From Guptibacillus hwajinpoensis (GTDB lineage: Bacteria; Bacillota; Bacilli; Bacillales; Bacillaceae_O): 64,000 nt of DNA. A program made the position numbers and the translations under genes. Shown here one piece after another: positions 26,381-35,065 of the stretch. Position 1 is the stretch's first letter. Each line of letters opens with the position of its first letter. A model generated the notes under the pieces. That model was not told the DNA's origin and ran no database searches. It was given only the letters and a program-made list of their open reading frames with translations. The stretch is taken from NCBI GenBank assembly GCA_016841765.1, contig JAENYN010000017.1:18416-82415 (forward strand). Direction: 5' to 3'.

Positions 26381-28573
26381 TTACTTTTTATCAAGGCCCA
26401 GCTTTTTTAGTTGTTCTGCAAGTGCATTGTTGATTGGCTCAGGCTCATCTTGCTTTTTCAGATACTTATTCACATCATGTTTTGATGCTTTGTTCTGCTG
26501 CTGTTTTTTCCTTCGTTCCTGGAACGCGGCCATCTTTTCTCGGTATCCGCAGCGGCAGACAAATGTCTGGCCTTCGCCCTCGCCGCGCAGTTCCATCTTC
26601 TTCTTGCAATTCGGGCAGCGTGCGTTTGTCGTTTTGGCGATGTTTTTACGATGTCCGCAGTCGCGGTCCTGGCAGACAAGCATTTTACCTTTTTTCCCTT
26701 TGACTTCCAGCATCAATTTGCCGCAGTCCGGGCATTTTGTCCCTGTAACGTTATCATGTTTGAATTTTTGTTCGCTGTTTTTGATTTCGTTTACGGATGT
26801 TTTTGTATATGACTTAATTTCCTGGATGAAAGAATTCTTGGAAAGCTTTCCTTTTGCGATCGATTCCAGCTGCTGTTCCCACTGGGCTGTGAGCGCCGGT
26901 GATTTCAAGTCTTCCGGAACGAGGTCAAGCAGCTGCCTGCCTTTTGATGTGATGAATATTTCATTGCCCCGTTTTTCAATGAGGAAGCTGTTGAACAGTT
27001 TCTCAATGATATCCGCCCTGGTGGCAACCGTGCCCAGTCCGCCGGTTTCACCGATTATTTTGATCAGATCCTTGCGTTCGCCTGCCATATACTTGGCCGG
27101 ATTTTCCATCGCTGACAGAAGTGTTCCCTCGTTGAACCGTTTCGGCGGTTTTGTTTCCCCGTTTGACATTGTGATGGAGACCACCCCCAGACGGTCTCCC
27201 TTTTTCAAGGAAGGCAGCTCCTGGTCATTCATTCCGTCATTGTCATCCTCTTCATCGGCAGCAAGGTCATATACTTCCTTCCATCCGTCGGCAATAATCC
27301 GCTTCCCGGTTGCATAAAACAGTTCCCCGCCGATGTCCGCTTTCAAGGTTGTCTGTTCGTATTCAAACGGTGGATACAGGACAGCAAGGAACCGCTTCAC
27401 AATCAAATCGTACAGATTCCGCTCCCTGTTGCTCAGTGAACTGAGATTCGCCTTTTCTTCCGTCGGGATGATCGCATGGTGATCGGACACTTTCCGGTCA
27501 TCAACAAACGACTTATTCGCTTTGATCGGCCGGTTCGCTGCTTTAGCTGCCGCCTTGCGGTAAGGCCCGGTTTCACATGCCTTGATGCGATCCTTCAGCG
27601 TATCGGTGATGTCACTGGATAAAAAGCGGGAATCCGTACGCGGATACGTGACAAGCTTATGCTGTTCGTACAACTTTTGCAGAGTGGATAATGTTTCCTT
27701 CGCCGAAAAGCCGAACCGTTTATGTGCATCCCGCTGCAGTTCCGTCAAATCGTAAAGCTGCGGTGCATAGCTTTTCTTCGGTTTTTTATCGACTTCTACA
27801 ATCACAGCGTCCTTATTACCTGCCGACTGCAAAATGCGCTCCGCTGTTTTTTGATCGAACGTTTTCGCATCATTCGATTTTTTGTCGCGCCATGTAAAAG
27901 AAACCTGATCCGTCACGGCTTTAATTCCATAATACGGCTTCGGGACAAAACGCTTTATTTCCTCTTCACGGAGGGCAATCATCCCCAGTGTCGGCGTCTG
28001 GACCCTCCCGCACGATAGCTGGGCGTTATGCTTTGTTGTAAGGGCGCGGGTGGCGTTCATACCGACATACCAGTCCGCTTCCGCACGCGCGACCGCCGAT
28101 TCATACAAATTTTCATAGGCTTTGCCGCTTTTTAATTGGCTGAACCCATCTTTGATGGCTTTATCTGTAACAGATGAAATCCACAGCCGCTTAATGGGTT
28201 TGTTCACTCTCGCCTTTTCGATTGTCCAGCGCGCCACCAGTTCCCCTTCCCGTCCGGCATCGGTGGCGATGACAATTTCATTTACATCCTTGCGCGCCAT
28301 CTGGGCTTTAACGGTGCTGAACTGCTTGCCGGTTTTGCGGATCACCTGAAGCTTCAGCGGTGAGGGGATCATCGGCAAGTCTTCCAGTTTCCACGTTTTG
28401 TATTTATCATCGTAGCGTTCGGGTTCTGCCAGCTCGACCAGGTGCCCGAGCGCCCAGGTCACAATGTATTTTGGTCCTTCCAAATAGCCGTTTCCGTTTT
28501 TGGTGCACTGAAGCACTCTTGCGATATCACGGCCTACTGAAGGTTTTTCAGCAAGTACAACTGTTTTGCTCAT
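26381..28573 (-). CDS. topB: DNA topoisomerase III
   Basis: 730 residues, nearly collinear with B. subtilis TopB. Toprim domain with VVLAEKPSVGRDIARVL and the acidic DxD-type motif ATDAGREGE; the catalytic Tyr310 lies in LVTYPRTDSRF. Two C-terminal zinc-ribbon units (CPDCGK...CQDRDCG and CPNCKK...CRCG) precede a Lys-rich tail ending LAEQLKKLGLDKK. A type IA enzyme that relaxes and decatenates DNA through a single-strand break. Two adjacent ATG codons (28576, 28573) are equally possible. It lies 59 bases downstream of ybaK on the same strand. Confidence 0.95.
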   Translation of the reverse strand: MSKTVVLAEKPSVGRDIARVLQCTKNGNGYLEGPKYIVTWALGHLVELAEPERYDDKYKTWKLEDLPMIPSPLKLQVIRKTGKQFSTVKAQMARKDVNEIVIATDAGREGELVARWTIEKARVNKPIKRLWISSVTDKAIKDGFSQLKSGKAYENLYESAVARAEADWYVGMNATRALTTKHNAQLSCGRVQTPTLGMIALREEEIKRFVPKPYYGIKAVTDQVSFTWRDKKSNDAKTFDQKTAERILQSAGNKDAVIVEVDKKPKKSYAPQLYDLTELQRDAHKRFGFSAKETLSTLQKLYEQHKLVTYPRTDSRFLSSDITDTLKDRIKACETGPYRKAAAKAANRPIKANKSFVDDRKVSDHHAIIPTEEKANLSSLSNRERNLYDLIVKRFLAVLYPPFEYEQTTLKADIGGELFYATGKRIIADGWKEVYDLAADEEDDNDGMNDQELPSLKKGDRLGVVSITMSNGETKPPKRFNEGTLLSAMENPAKYMAGERKDLIKIIGETGGLGTVATRADIIEKLFNSFLIEKRGNEIFITSKGRQLLDLVPEDLKSPALTAQWEQQLESIAKGKLSKNSFIQEIKSYTKTSVNEIKNSEQKFKHDNVTGTKCPDCGKLMLEVKGKKGKMLVCQDRDCGHRKNIAKTTNARCPNCKKKMELRGEGEGQTFVCRCGYREKMAAFQERRKKQQQNKASKHDVNKYLKKQDEPEPINNALAEQLKKLGLDKK

Positions 28574-28632
28574 CATTCCATTCCTTTCTGTCCGGCCGGA
28601 GAGTAGCCGGCCCTCTCTTCTTCAAATCTGTA

Positions 28633-29127
28633 TTATGGATTGTCCGCCAACCTGACCAGCTCCTTGAACACACCATTTGTAATGCCGCAAAGTGATGCAG
28701 GGGGCATTTCAACCTGCGCCCCGATTTTGCCGGCACTGACGATGATGCAGTCAAGCAATTCAGCGCTTTTATCAAGATAAGTCGGATACTGCTTTTTCAT
28801 GCCGATCGGAGAACACCCGCCTCTTATATAGCCGGTCAGTTTCTGGATATCTTTTACCGGAACTAGTTCAATCTTTTTTTCGCCAGCTGCCCTTGCAGCT
28901 TTTTTCACGTCCAATTCGGCAGCCACGGGGATGAGGAAAACATAAACACTGCCACTCGCCCCCCGTGCCACAAGTGTTTTAAATACAGATGAAGGGGCTT
29001 TCCCGATTTTATTAGCTACAGAAACCCCGTCAATCTTCCCGTCATTTTTATCATACGTTATCAACTCATAATCAATCTTTTGCGCATCCAGCAGGCGCAT
29101 GGCATTCGTTTTCGGTTTGTCGCCCAT
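28633..29127 (-). CDS. ybaK: Cys-tRNA(Pro) deacylase YbaK/EbsC
   Basis: 164 residues, normal length for YbaK. The INS/YbaK editing-domain pattern is present: TNAMRLLDAQKIDYEL, VFKTLVARG, FLIPVAAELDVKKAA with the catalytic Lys region, and GYIRGGCSPIGMKK. It hydrolyses Cys mischarged on tRNA-Pro by prolyl-tRNA synthetase. ATG 29127 is chosen because GGAG stands eight bases upstream; the longer frame to 29286 has no site and overlaps the promoter area. It probably shares a transcript with topB. Confidence 0.92.
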   Translation of the reverse strand: MGDKPKTNAMRLLDAQKIDYELITYDKNDGKIDGVSVANKIGKAPSSVFKTLVARGASGSVYVFLIPVAAELDVKKAARAAGEKKIELVPVKDIQKLTGYIRGGCSPIGMKKQYPTYLDKSAELLDCIIVSAGKIGAQVEMPPASLCGITNGVFKELVRLADNP

Positions 29128-29367
29128 CCCGATCACTCCGTTTTCCCGTCCAATAATATATCCCATCATACCATATAAGGAAAGCAGAAGCTCACGGACG
29201 CCCAGGCAAGCATACACTTTCCCGAAAAAAAACTGCAGATTGAGAAACCTGCAGGTAAGTCTGTTAATTAAACGTTTATTTAACATATCTTTTGGTGAAA
29301 AGGTGAAACAGATTGTGCCGCCTCACGCACCTGAATCGGAACACAACCCCAATCAGCAGCACGCCTT

Positions 29368-30216
29368 TCAAGCAAGCCGTTTGAAGTTCTGGCCGAGAAT
29401 TTCATGCATGGCATGAACGGTAATGAACGCCTGCTGGTCCACAGATGAAATGTACTTTTTCAGCCTGGAAAAGTTGCGGCGGTTAAGAATGGTTGTAATG
29501 ACCTCTTTTTCATCTGCTGTAAAAGCACCTCTTGCATAATGGATTGTTGCTCCCTGACCAAGTTCACTCACGATATATTGCCGGATTTCTTCACTATGGC
29601 TGCTGATAATGACCACTTCTTTATTTTCATTCACATGGGTGAGCGTATAATCGATGACAAGTCCGTTCAAGACCACCCCAAAGATAGCGTACATCCCGAT
29701 TTCCGGGCCAAAAATGAAAAAAGATGAACCGGCAATCGCAAAATCCGACATCAACAGGCCGCGTCCCATTTCAATTGAAAAATACTTATTTAAAATCATG
29801 GCGATGATGTCAGTCCCACCGGTTGATGCTCCGCCATGGAGAACGAGTGCGATACCGATTGCACCGATGCACTGCCCCAGGATCAGCTGGACGAGGACAT
29901 CCTCGCTGAGCGGCTGGGCAAGCGGTGCCGCGTGTTCAAGGAACCAGACCATGAAAGACAACATGAAACTGGTATAGATTGTTTTGGCCCCGAAGCCGAA
30001 GCCCAGAAAGATGAATCCGATCACAAGTAACACAATATTTATAAGCAACATCAGGACACCGATAGACAATCCTGGCACCAAATCATTAAGAATAATGGAA
30101 AGGCCGCTGACCCCGCCGGTTGCCAGACTGTTGGGCGAGAGAATAAAGTGGACGTTCACCGCCACTAAAAATGCTCCGGCATGGAGCAGCGCCAACGATT
30201 TAATGTTTTTCAGCAT
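29368..30216 (-). CDS. YitT family membrane protein
   Basis: 282 residues from ATG 30216 (GGGGGATA eight bases upstream). Five or six hydrophobic segments (for example VLMLLINIVLLVIGFIFLGF) with the family motif ATGGVSGLSIIL near residue 35 and LHGGASTGGTDIIAMIL near 125. The C-terminal 85 residues form the cytoplasmic DUF2179 domain (VIISSHSEEIRQYI, EVITTILNRR, ISSVDQQAFITVH). The function of YitT proteins is unknown; transport has been proposed. Monocistronic. Confidence 0.9.
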   Translation of the reverse strand: MLKNIKSLALLHAGAFLVAVNVHFILSPNSLATGGVSGLSIILNDLVPGLSIGVLMLLINIVLLVIGFIFLGFGFGAKTIYTSFMLSFMVWFLEHAAPLAQPLSEDVLVQLILGQCIGAIGIALVLHGGASTGGTDIIAMILNKYFSIEMGRGLLMSDFAIAGSSFFIFGPEIGMYAIFGVVLNGLVIDYTLTHVNENKEVVIISSHSEEIRQYIVSELGQGATIHYARGAFTADEKEVITTILNRRNFSRLKKYISSVDQQAFITVHAMHEILGQNFKRLA

Positions 30217-30471
30217 AAAGATATCCCCCGCTTTCATCACGATTAACGAATGTCAACAACGGGGATTATAATAGGAATAACAGCCTTTGTAAACAGTTAA
30301 AAGCCGACTTTTTTGCTGGAAGCGTTTATATTTAAAAATAATAATTTTCGGAATAATGAAACCCCGGCTCGACAGCTTCTGATGCACATCACTCAAACCG
30401 GAACCGTCTTTCTGCATAGCCCTTTACCCAGGGAGTAGATTTCCCCTGCAGATGCTCACTTTCACCAAAGG
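30217..30471. other. Intergenic, no supported gene
   Basis: Upstream region of the YitT gene. I see an AT-rich promoter-like stretch near 30250-30280 and no repeat or gene. Confidence 0.4.
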
Positions 30472-30501
30472 AAAAATGCAGCTTCTCTCTTCGGCTGCAT
30501 T
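30472..30501 (-). terminator. Hairpin terminator downstream of the YrhK-like gene
   Basis: AATGCAGC / GCTGCATT stem followed by TTTTT on the minus strand. It lies about 200 bases beyond the YrhK-like stop codon; no gene is evident between them. Confidence 0.7.
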
Positions 30502-30708
30502 CAATGTCAAATCATTTTTTCCATTTCATTCGCGTTTTTGGAACAACTGGATAGAAACAGTAAAGCCTTTTTTCCAAGAGTGGCAGAAAAAGTTTTTCTG
30601 TTCCTGATCAACAGTTTTGATCCTGTCGAAGATTGCTGTTCTTTTCATTCCCCGGGAAATTTCATCAATAACTCCTATATTTCCACATCTTCTTTTGAAA
30701 TGGCCACT

Positions 30709-31026
30709 TCAATGATACGTATGTCGATTTTGGGTGTTGTCCTGGTTGGGATTCACTCTTGTCAGGTGGATTTTGCGGCTCAGGCGAATAAGCGGGCGGA
30801 TTAGCAGCTGGATACTCCCGAAAATGAACAGCCACGTTCCATAGATTTTTAATTCTTCATATAAAAAAAGAATACTTCCTGTTAAAAAACCGACGGAAAT
30901 CAAAAAATCGTTCAAGTAGTATAAGAACTCATAGCGGCGGTTAATAATGATTTCATGTTTTCCGAGTGGGATATAAAGGTCGGGGTCCCTATCTTGCTGT
31001 TGATTGTCTTTGTTCTCTTCACTCAT
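30709..31026 (-). CDS. YrhK-domain small membrane protein
   Basis: About 105 residues. A hydrophilic N-terminus is followed by PLGKHEIIINRRYEFLYYLNDF, then two hydrophobic segments (SVGFLTGSILFLYEEL and TWLFIFGSIQLLIRPLIRL), the pattern of the YrhK-like domain, whose function is unknown. ATG 31026 has AAAGGAGAG at correct spacing; GTG 31035 abuts that site. In another frame the DNA just past the stop reads as plausible protein (PKIDIRIIEVAISKEDV), so a late frameshift shortening the C-terminus cannot be excluded. Confidence 0.7.
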   Translation of the reverse strand: MSEENKDNQQQDRDPDLYIPLGKHEIIINRRYEFLYYLNDFLISVGFLTGSILFLYEELKIYGTWLFIFGSIQLLIRPLIRLSRKIHLTRVNPNQDNTQNRHTYH

Positions 31027-31130
31027 GTTTTTCACTCTCCTTTCTTCAGCAAATCCAACCTGAAAATTTATAATTAAAAAATCATTTGAGTTTGGTTTCC
31101 TCCTGTCCTTTTCCCGTTTTTACCATAATA

Positions 31131-31154
31131 AAAAGCAGAAAATTTTTCCTGCTT
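31131..31154 (-). terminator. Terminator of the DUF421 gene
   Basis: AAGCAG / CTGCTT stem, followed by TTTTATT on the minus strand, about 37 bases beyond the stop codon. Confidence 0.7.
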
Positions 31155-31190
31155 ACGCCATAGGATTCGATTCGTCATATCGATTCCTGT

Positions 31191-31724
31191 CTATGATCGG
31201 TCCAGATACCTCTCGGCGCCATCCACATTTTCAAGTGTAGGCTTCCCTTTTCTTTCCGACTTTTTAATAATGGAAATGCTGCCATCGGTTTCCAGCACGA
31301 CAGCTTCGACTTCCTTCATGCTGTCCATTCCCTGTGTGCGGGCAGCCTGCAGGATTTCCACATCTAGTATCCGCTCTTTTTTCATGGCATCCCGAAGATA
31401 CGTTTCTCTGTAATAGAGCAGCTGAGGTTCATCCTTGATCAATTTTCCCACAGTATCCGACCTGATGGACAGCCAGGCCACAACATACTGAAGGCCGATA
31501 AGCATCACAAAAGCAGTCAACCCTTCCAAAAGGGCCACTTTTTTATTCAAAAGAATGGTGGCAAGTGTCGAACCGATTGCTACTGTAACAACAAGATCGA
31601 AAGCATTCATTTTGGAAAGCGTCCGTTTTCCGGAGATGCGCAGCAGAAAAACAAGCGAAAAATAAGCAAGAACAGAAACAAGAACAACCCGGCCAATAAC
31701 ATCCCATGAACTAAAAAACACCAC
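31191..31724 (-). CDS. DUF421 membrane protein (YetF/YdfR-like)
   Basis: About 177 residues: three N-terminal hydrophobic segments (VVLVSVLAYFSLVFLLRISGKR with the family LLRISGKRTL motif, DLVVTVAIGSTLATILL and TAFVMLIGLQYVVAWL), then a small soluble DUF421 domain (PQLLYYRETYLRDAMKKERI, VEAVVLETDGSISII). Family members in B. subtilis include several sporulation or stress-linked proteins of unknown role. The start is one of three GTG codons at 31730-31721; those a few bases after GGAG are best placed. Confidence 0.82.
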   Translation of the reverse strand: MVFFSSWDVIGRVVLVSVLAYFSLVFLLRISGKRTLSKMNAFDLVVTVAIGSTLATILLNKKVALLEGLTAFVMLIGLQYVVAWLSIRSDTVGKLIKDEPQLLYYRETYLRDAMKKERILDVEILQAARTQGMDSMKEVEAVVLETDGSISIIKKSERKGKPTLENVDGAERYLDRS

Positions 31725-31962
31725 GGTCACTCCTCTCTACCTAAGAAGTACCCTGCCATAAATGTTTTTAATCTTTGGTTAAACTGGAGCCGGGTGTTTG
31801 CAATGTCATTCTTAAATGAGGACCCCTTCACATCCTTTTGCGCCCATAAATGAAGATGAATCAAGGCATCTGCCCTGCCCATTTTCAGCAAATATCCCGT
31901 GATACAAGCACATTTTGCCCTGCTTTCACATATAATCTTTTATTTTATGGATATTTCCCCAT

Positions 31963-31989
31963 ACCAAAAATCTCCATTTTCATAGTCTA
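31963..31989 (+). promoter_or_regulatory. Sigma-K-like promoter of the spore coat gene
   Basis: AC (31963-31964), 16-base spacer and CATAGTCTA (31981-31989) fit the sigma-K pattern AC-N16-CATAnnnTA, 38 bases before the coat gene start. This agrees with mother-cell expression. Confidence 0.6.
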
Positions 31990-32027
31990 TTATTGCAAGA
32001 CTAATCTATTAAGGAGATGATTATTAC

Positions 32028-32516
32028 ATGAGCTGTAGTAAAGGCGAAAATTGCGTTTGCGATAAACTCAAAGAAATCGCCCGCGTTCAGGCTTCCCTTA
32101 TGGAAGATTGCTGTGATGTCAGCTGCGACCGCTCCATCAATGATTTGCTGGGCACTGCTCCCGTAAGCAATAACAACACCGTTCCTTTCATGCTTTTCTG
32201 TAAAGGGGACTGCAAGCCTTTTAAAGGATTTGGCGTCAAAAGAGAGATGACCGGAGGAAACACGTTTCTCAATTGCTTTGAAGGATTCATCTTCCGTGTC
32301 AAAAAAGTGGATGATGACTGCTGCGCATTAATCGAAATCCTTGAGCCAAGCACATCTGACGCATCGGCTGCGTCAGAAAAATGCGCATCAAAAGATCCTT
32401 GTGATTCCTTCCCAGGCAAATCAATCCGGTCGCTGGAAGCAACTGGTGTTTGCCTCACAGTGGACTTGAACTGCTTCTGCGGTGTCAGCTGCCTGCCTGC
32501 AGTAAACATCGACTAA
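32028..32516 (+). CDS. Spore coat protein of the CotY/CotZ family
   Basis: 162 residues, rich in Cys (about 19). Typical CotY/CotZ blocks are present: CDKLKEIARVQ near the N-terminus, a paired Cys region, NTVPFMLFCKGDCKPFKGFG, FRVKKVDDDCCALIEIL, and the C-terminal LTVDLNCFCGVSC. These proteins form the cysteine-cross-linked crust or exosporium basal layer of the spore. AGGAGATG precedes ATG 32028 and a sigma-K-like promoter lies upstream. A terminator follows, so it is monocistronic. CotZ versus CotY cannot be resolved. Confidence 0.9.
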   Translation: MSCSKGENCVCDKLKEIARVQASLMEDCCDVSCDRSINDLLGTAPVSNNNTVPFMLFCKGDCKPFKGFGVKREMTGGNTFLNCFEGFIFRVKKVDDDCCALIEILEPSTSDASAASEKCASKDPCDSFPGKSIRSLEATGVCLTVDLNCFCGVSCLPAVNID

Positions 32517-32559
32517 TTTGTTCACACGATGCCCAATCATGATTTCTTCCCCATAAATA

Positions 32560-32588
32560 AAGGTGGTTCCGGAAATGGAACCACCCTT
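32560..32588. terminator. Bidirectional terminator after the coat gene
   Basis: Perfect 9-bp stem GGTGGTTCC / GGAACCACC with a six-base loop, between two convergent stop codons. Confidence 0.88.
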
Positions 32589-32590
32589 CT

Positions 32591-33115
32591 TTATTTGCTT
32601 TGTTCCTCTTTAATGATTTGGCTGATCCCCCTCAGGGATTCGATTGTGTAGTTGAGCAACGGGGCAATATCATCTATTTGATCTTCCGTGATCCTGCGGC
32701 CGAAATGAATCATAATGAGATTTTGATATTCAGTTTCCGATTGGTAGATAAACGAAAGTTTCTGGGTGATGACCGGCCTTCCCGACCAGATTTGTTCGAG
32801 CTTTTTGTCTATTGCTCCGCACGTTTCCACATCTTTTTGCCCAGTGTAAAAGGAAATGGACAGGTCGCATCCTGCCTGCTCGTTTTGATGAATCACCTCA
32901 TCCGTAAATGACTTCACATCGGCATGAAGCGACATTTTTGCTGAGATGCCTGGCGCCTCTTCATGTTGGAAAACAATTTCATATTGTCTGGAAAAAGAAG
33001 CAAGATCCACTTTATCCGCCCGGCTCTTGACTGCTAACGGCCCATCCAGGTCCATATCATAGACCGCACCTTCCAATACGACTTTCAAATTTTCAAATAC
33101 AGTCGGATCAAACAT
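32591..33115 (-). CDS. Hypothetical protein, 174 residues
   Basis: A soluble acidic protein with no membrane segment. It starts MFDPTVFENLKVVLEGAVYD and ends RGISQIIKEEQSK, with alternating strands and a C-terminal amphipathic helix region (FGRRITEDQIDDIAPLLNYTIES). ATG 33115 is preferred: AGGA lies eight bases before it, while ATG 33124 overlaps that site. I do not recognise the family. It stands alone, convergent with the coat gene. Confidence 0.75.
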   Translation of the reverse strand: MFDPTVFENLKVVLEGAVYDMDLDGPLAVKSRADKVDLASFSRQYEIVFQHEEAPGISAKMSLHADVKSFTDEVIHQNEQAGCDLSISFYTGQKDVETCGAIDKKLEQIWSGRPVITQKLSFIYQSETEYQNLIMIHFGRRITEDQIDDIAPLLNYTIESLRGISQIIKEEQSK

Positions 33116-33203
33116 AGCTTTCATCCTAACGCTTCATTTTCTTCCATTATAGCCCTGCCAGGGACGCTTACAACCCTTTTAAGAGTCTTTATACGCCAGG
33201 CAG

Positions 33204-34439
33204 TTAGATTTCATCATCCTCATCGAGCGCTTCTTTTGTGATTTTAACTTGTTTGATCTGGTTCCCTTCAACTTTTGCTACTTTAAAATGCAGGTGATGA
33301 AAATCGAACTCTTCCCCTTGTTCGGGAATATGCCCAAGTTCGTTAAAGATGAACCCGGATAATACATCCTCTTCCTCAGGGATTCTCGTTTTGAACACTT
33401 CATTTAACCGTCTCAGCGGCAGGTGGCCGTGGCAGACGATATAATCATCGGACACTTCATCAATCAGAACTTCATCTTCAGCGTCATCAAGCTCTTCTCC
33501 GATCATGACCTCTATAATATCCTCACTGGTGACGAGGCCATCCGTTCCGCCATAGTCATCCACAACAATTGCAAGATGCTGCTTTTCTTTCAGCATCATT
33601 TTAAAGACTTTTTCCACCGATGCTGATCCGACGACAAACAGGGCCTTATCGGTGAAATCCTCCAGCGTTGACTCGGGCAGAACAGACCATTCAGGCAAAC
33701 GCCTTGCATGAAAAATCCCGATTATTGTATCCATATTGCCTTTATATACGGGATAACGGCTATGCTTGCTATGCATGATAACCTTTCGTGCATCCTCATA
33801 AGATGCATCATAAGGGATCCCTTCCATATCGAGCCGCGGCGTTTTCATGGCATCAAGGACATTCCTGTGATAAAAATCAATAACGCCTTTGATCCGCTTT
33901 GATTCCTGTTTTTCAAAGGTGCCTTCGACAGAGGCGATTTCCACCATTGTTTTCAATTCTTCCCTTGAGAAAGAAGCCTTCTCCGTATTGCCCTTGGAAA
34001 TCATTTTGATAATGAGATCTGTGAATTTTGAAAGCAGCCAGGTCAGTGGTGTCAGCAGCCAGACAAGCCCGCCAATGATGGGAGCAACAAGAAAAGCGAT
34101 CTTATTTGCAAACGTGGCAGCGACCGACTTGGGCGTCACTTCAGCAAACAGAATAAGTACACCTGTAAGAATTGCAGTCGCGATACCAACACTATAATCG
34201 TATTGAAGAGCCACCATTGTGACAAGCGTTGGCAGCAGGACATTTGAAATATTATTTCCAATCAATATACTCGTGATCATCCGATCCGGTTCAGCAACAA
34301 GATCAAGCAGCTTTTTTGCCTTTTTGTCGCCCTTTTCCGCTCTTGTTCTGAGTTTCATTTTGTTAACTGCAGTCAGGGCGGTCTCACTTCCTGACAAAAA
34401 CGCTGATACAAAAATAAGGATCACAATAACAATTAGCAC
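33204..34439 (-). CDS. CNNM/CorC-type DUF21-CBS domain transporter
   Basis: 411 residues from GTG 34439 (GGGAGG seven bases upstream). The N-terminal DUF21 domain (about 1-185) has four hydrophobic segments and the signature SAFLSGSETALTAVNK. Two CBS domains follow (about 200-325: MKTPRLDMEGIP, and HLAIVVDDYGGTDGLVTSEDIIE), then the CorC_HlyC domain (DYIVCHGHLPLRRLNEVF, GFIFNELGHIPEQG). The architecture is that of YhdP/YqhB-type proteins, linked to Mg2+ export. Often misnamed hemolysin. Monocistronic. Confidence 0.92.
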   Translation of the reverse strand: MLIVIVILIFVSAFLSGSETALTAVNKMKLRTRAEKGDKKAKKLLDLVAEPDRMITSILIGNNISNVLLPTLVTMVALQYDYSVGIATAILTGVLILFAEVTPKSVAATFANKIAFLVAPIIGGLVWLLTPLTWLLSKFTDLIIKMISKGNTEKASFSREELKTMVEIASVEGTFEKQESKRIKGVIDFYHRNVLDAMKTPRLDMEGIPYDASYEDARKVIMHSKHSRYPVYKGNMDTIIGIFHARRLPEWSVLPESTLEDFTDKALFVVGSASVEKVFKMMLKEKQHLAIVVDDYGGTDGLVTSEDIIEVMIGEELDDAEDEVLIDEVSDDYIVCHGHLPLRRLNEVFKTRIPEEEDVLSGFIFNELGHIPEQGEEFDFHHLHFKVAKVEGNQIKQVKITKEALDEDDEI

Positions 34440-34639
34440 AACGATACCTCCCGCACAGAACTTATAATACCTACTACCCCAAAAAACGGAAGAGATAACT
34501 GGCAGGGAGGCTGACGCCCGTAAATCACGCCGGCACTTGCCCAGCCCGGCGCTGTGGAAGTTAGCACGAGATGAAGCCCGGCAGTGACTGAAATTGGTTC
34601 AAGAGTAGAGAATTGCAGGTGATCTTGGAGCGGCGGGCT

Positions 34640-34950
34640 TTCAGTTGAAAAAGATAAATGCTGGAACTTGATTATAAATTGTCCTTTTTGAACGAAAAAC
34701 CGCAAAAGTAAAAGAAAAACTGTCTAACTTCAAAATTTCCGGCTGCGGAGGAGGTAAGGAACAACGCTTTACGTGCAGCTATGCACTGAAAATTGATCCG
34801 GCGGTCATTGAGAATGCCCGGGATTTCAGTTGAAAAAAGATAAATGCCGGAACTTGATCATAAATCGCTCTTTTCAAAAGAAAAACTACAAAAAGTAAAA
34901 GAAAAACCGCAAAACAAAAAGATAAACTGCCAAACTTGAAAATATTTCGT
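34640..34950. repeat. Tandem repeat array, family B locus 2
   Basis: Two units start near 34647 and 34833 (186-bp period), each opening GAAAAA(A)GATAAATGC and GGAACTTGATnATAAAT, followed by an A-rich section with TAAAAGAAAAAC. The array ends about 60 bases before the desaturase terminator. The rest of gap 34440-35011 shows nothing notable. Confidence 0.68.
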
Positions 34951-35011
34951 CTGCACATGTTCTCATACACCATTTAATTGCCGCTGCAACGAAATTCTTT
35001 CTTGCTAAATG

Positions 35012-35053
35012 CAAAAAGCCCTGTCCAGGGGTGCTTTCCCCCGGGCAGGGCTT
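35012..35053 (-). terminator. Terminator of the desaturase gene
   Basis: AAGCCCTG / CAGGGCTT stem with an inner CCAGGGG/CCCCCGG pairing; TTTTT follows on the minus strand. Confidence 0.82.
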
Positions 35054-35065
35054 AGGTGCTTTGGT

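Noticed and set aside
26427..27317. A 296-codon plus-strand frame inside topB
   Set aside because: Antisense to topoisomerase III, with no ribosome binding site and Ser/Pro-rich shadow composition.
30538..30804. Open frame of 88 codons after the YitT upstream region
   Set aside because: No ribosome binding site, overlaps the YrhK-like gene on the other strand and has no recognisable content.
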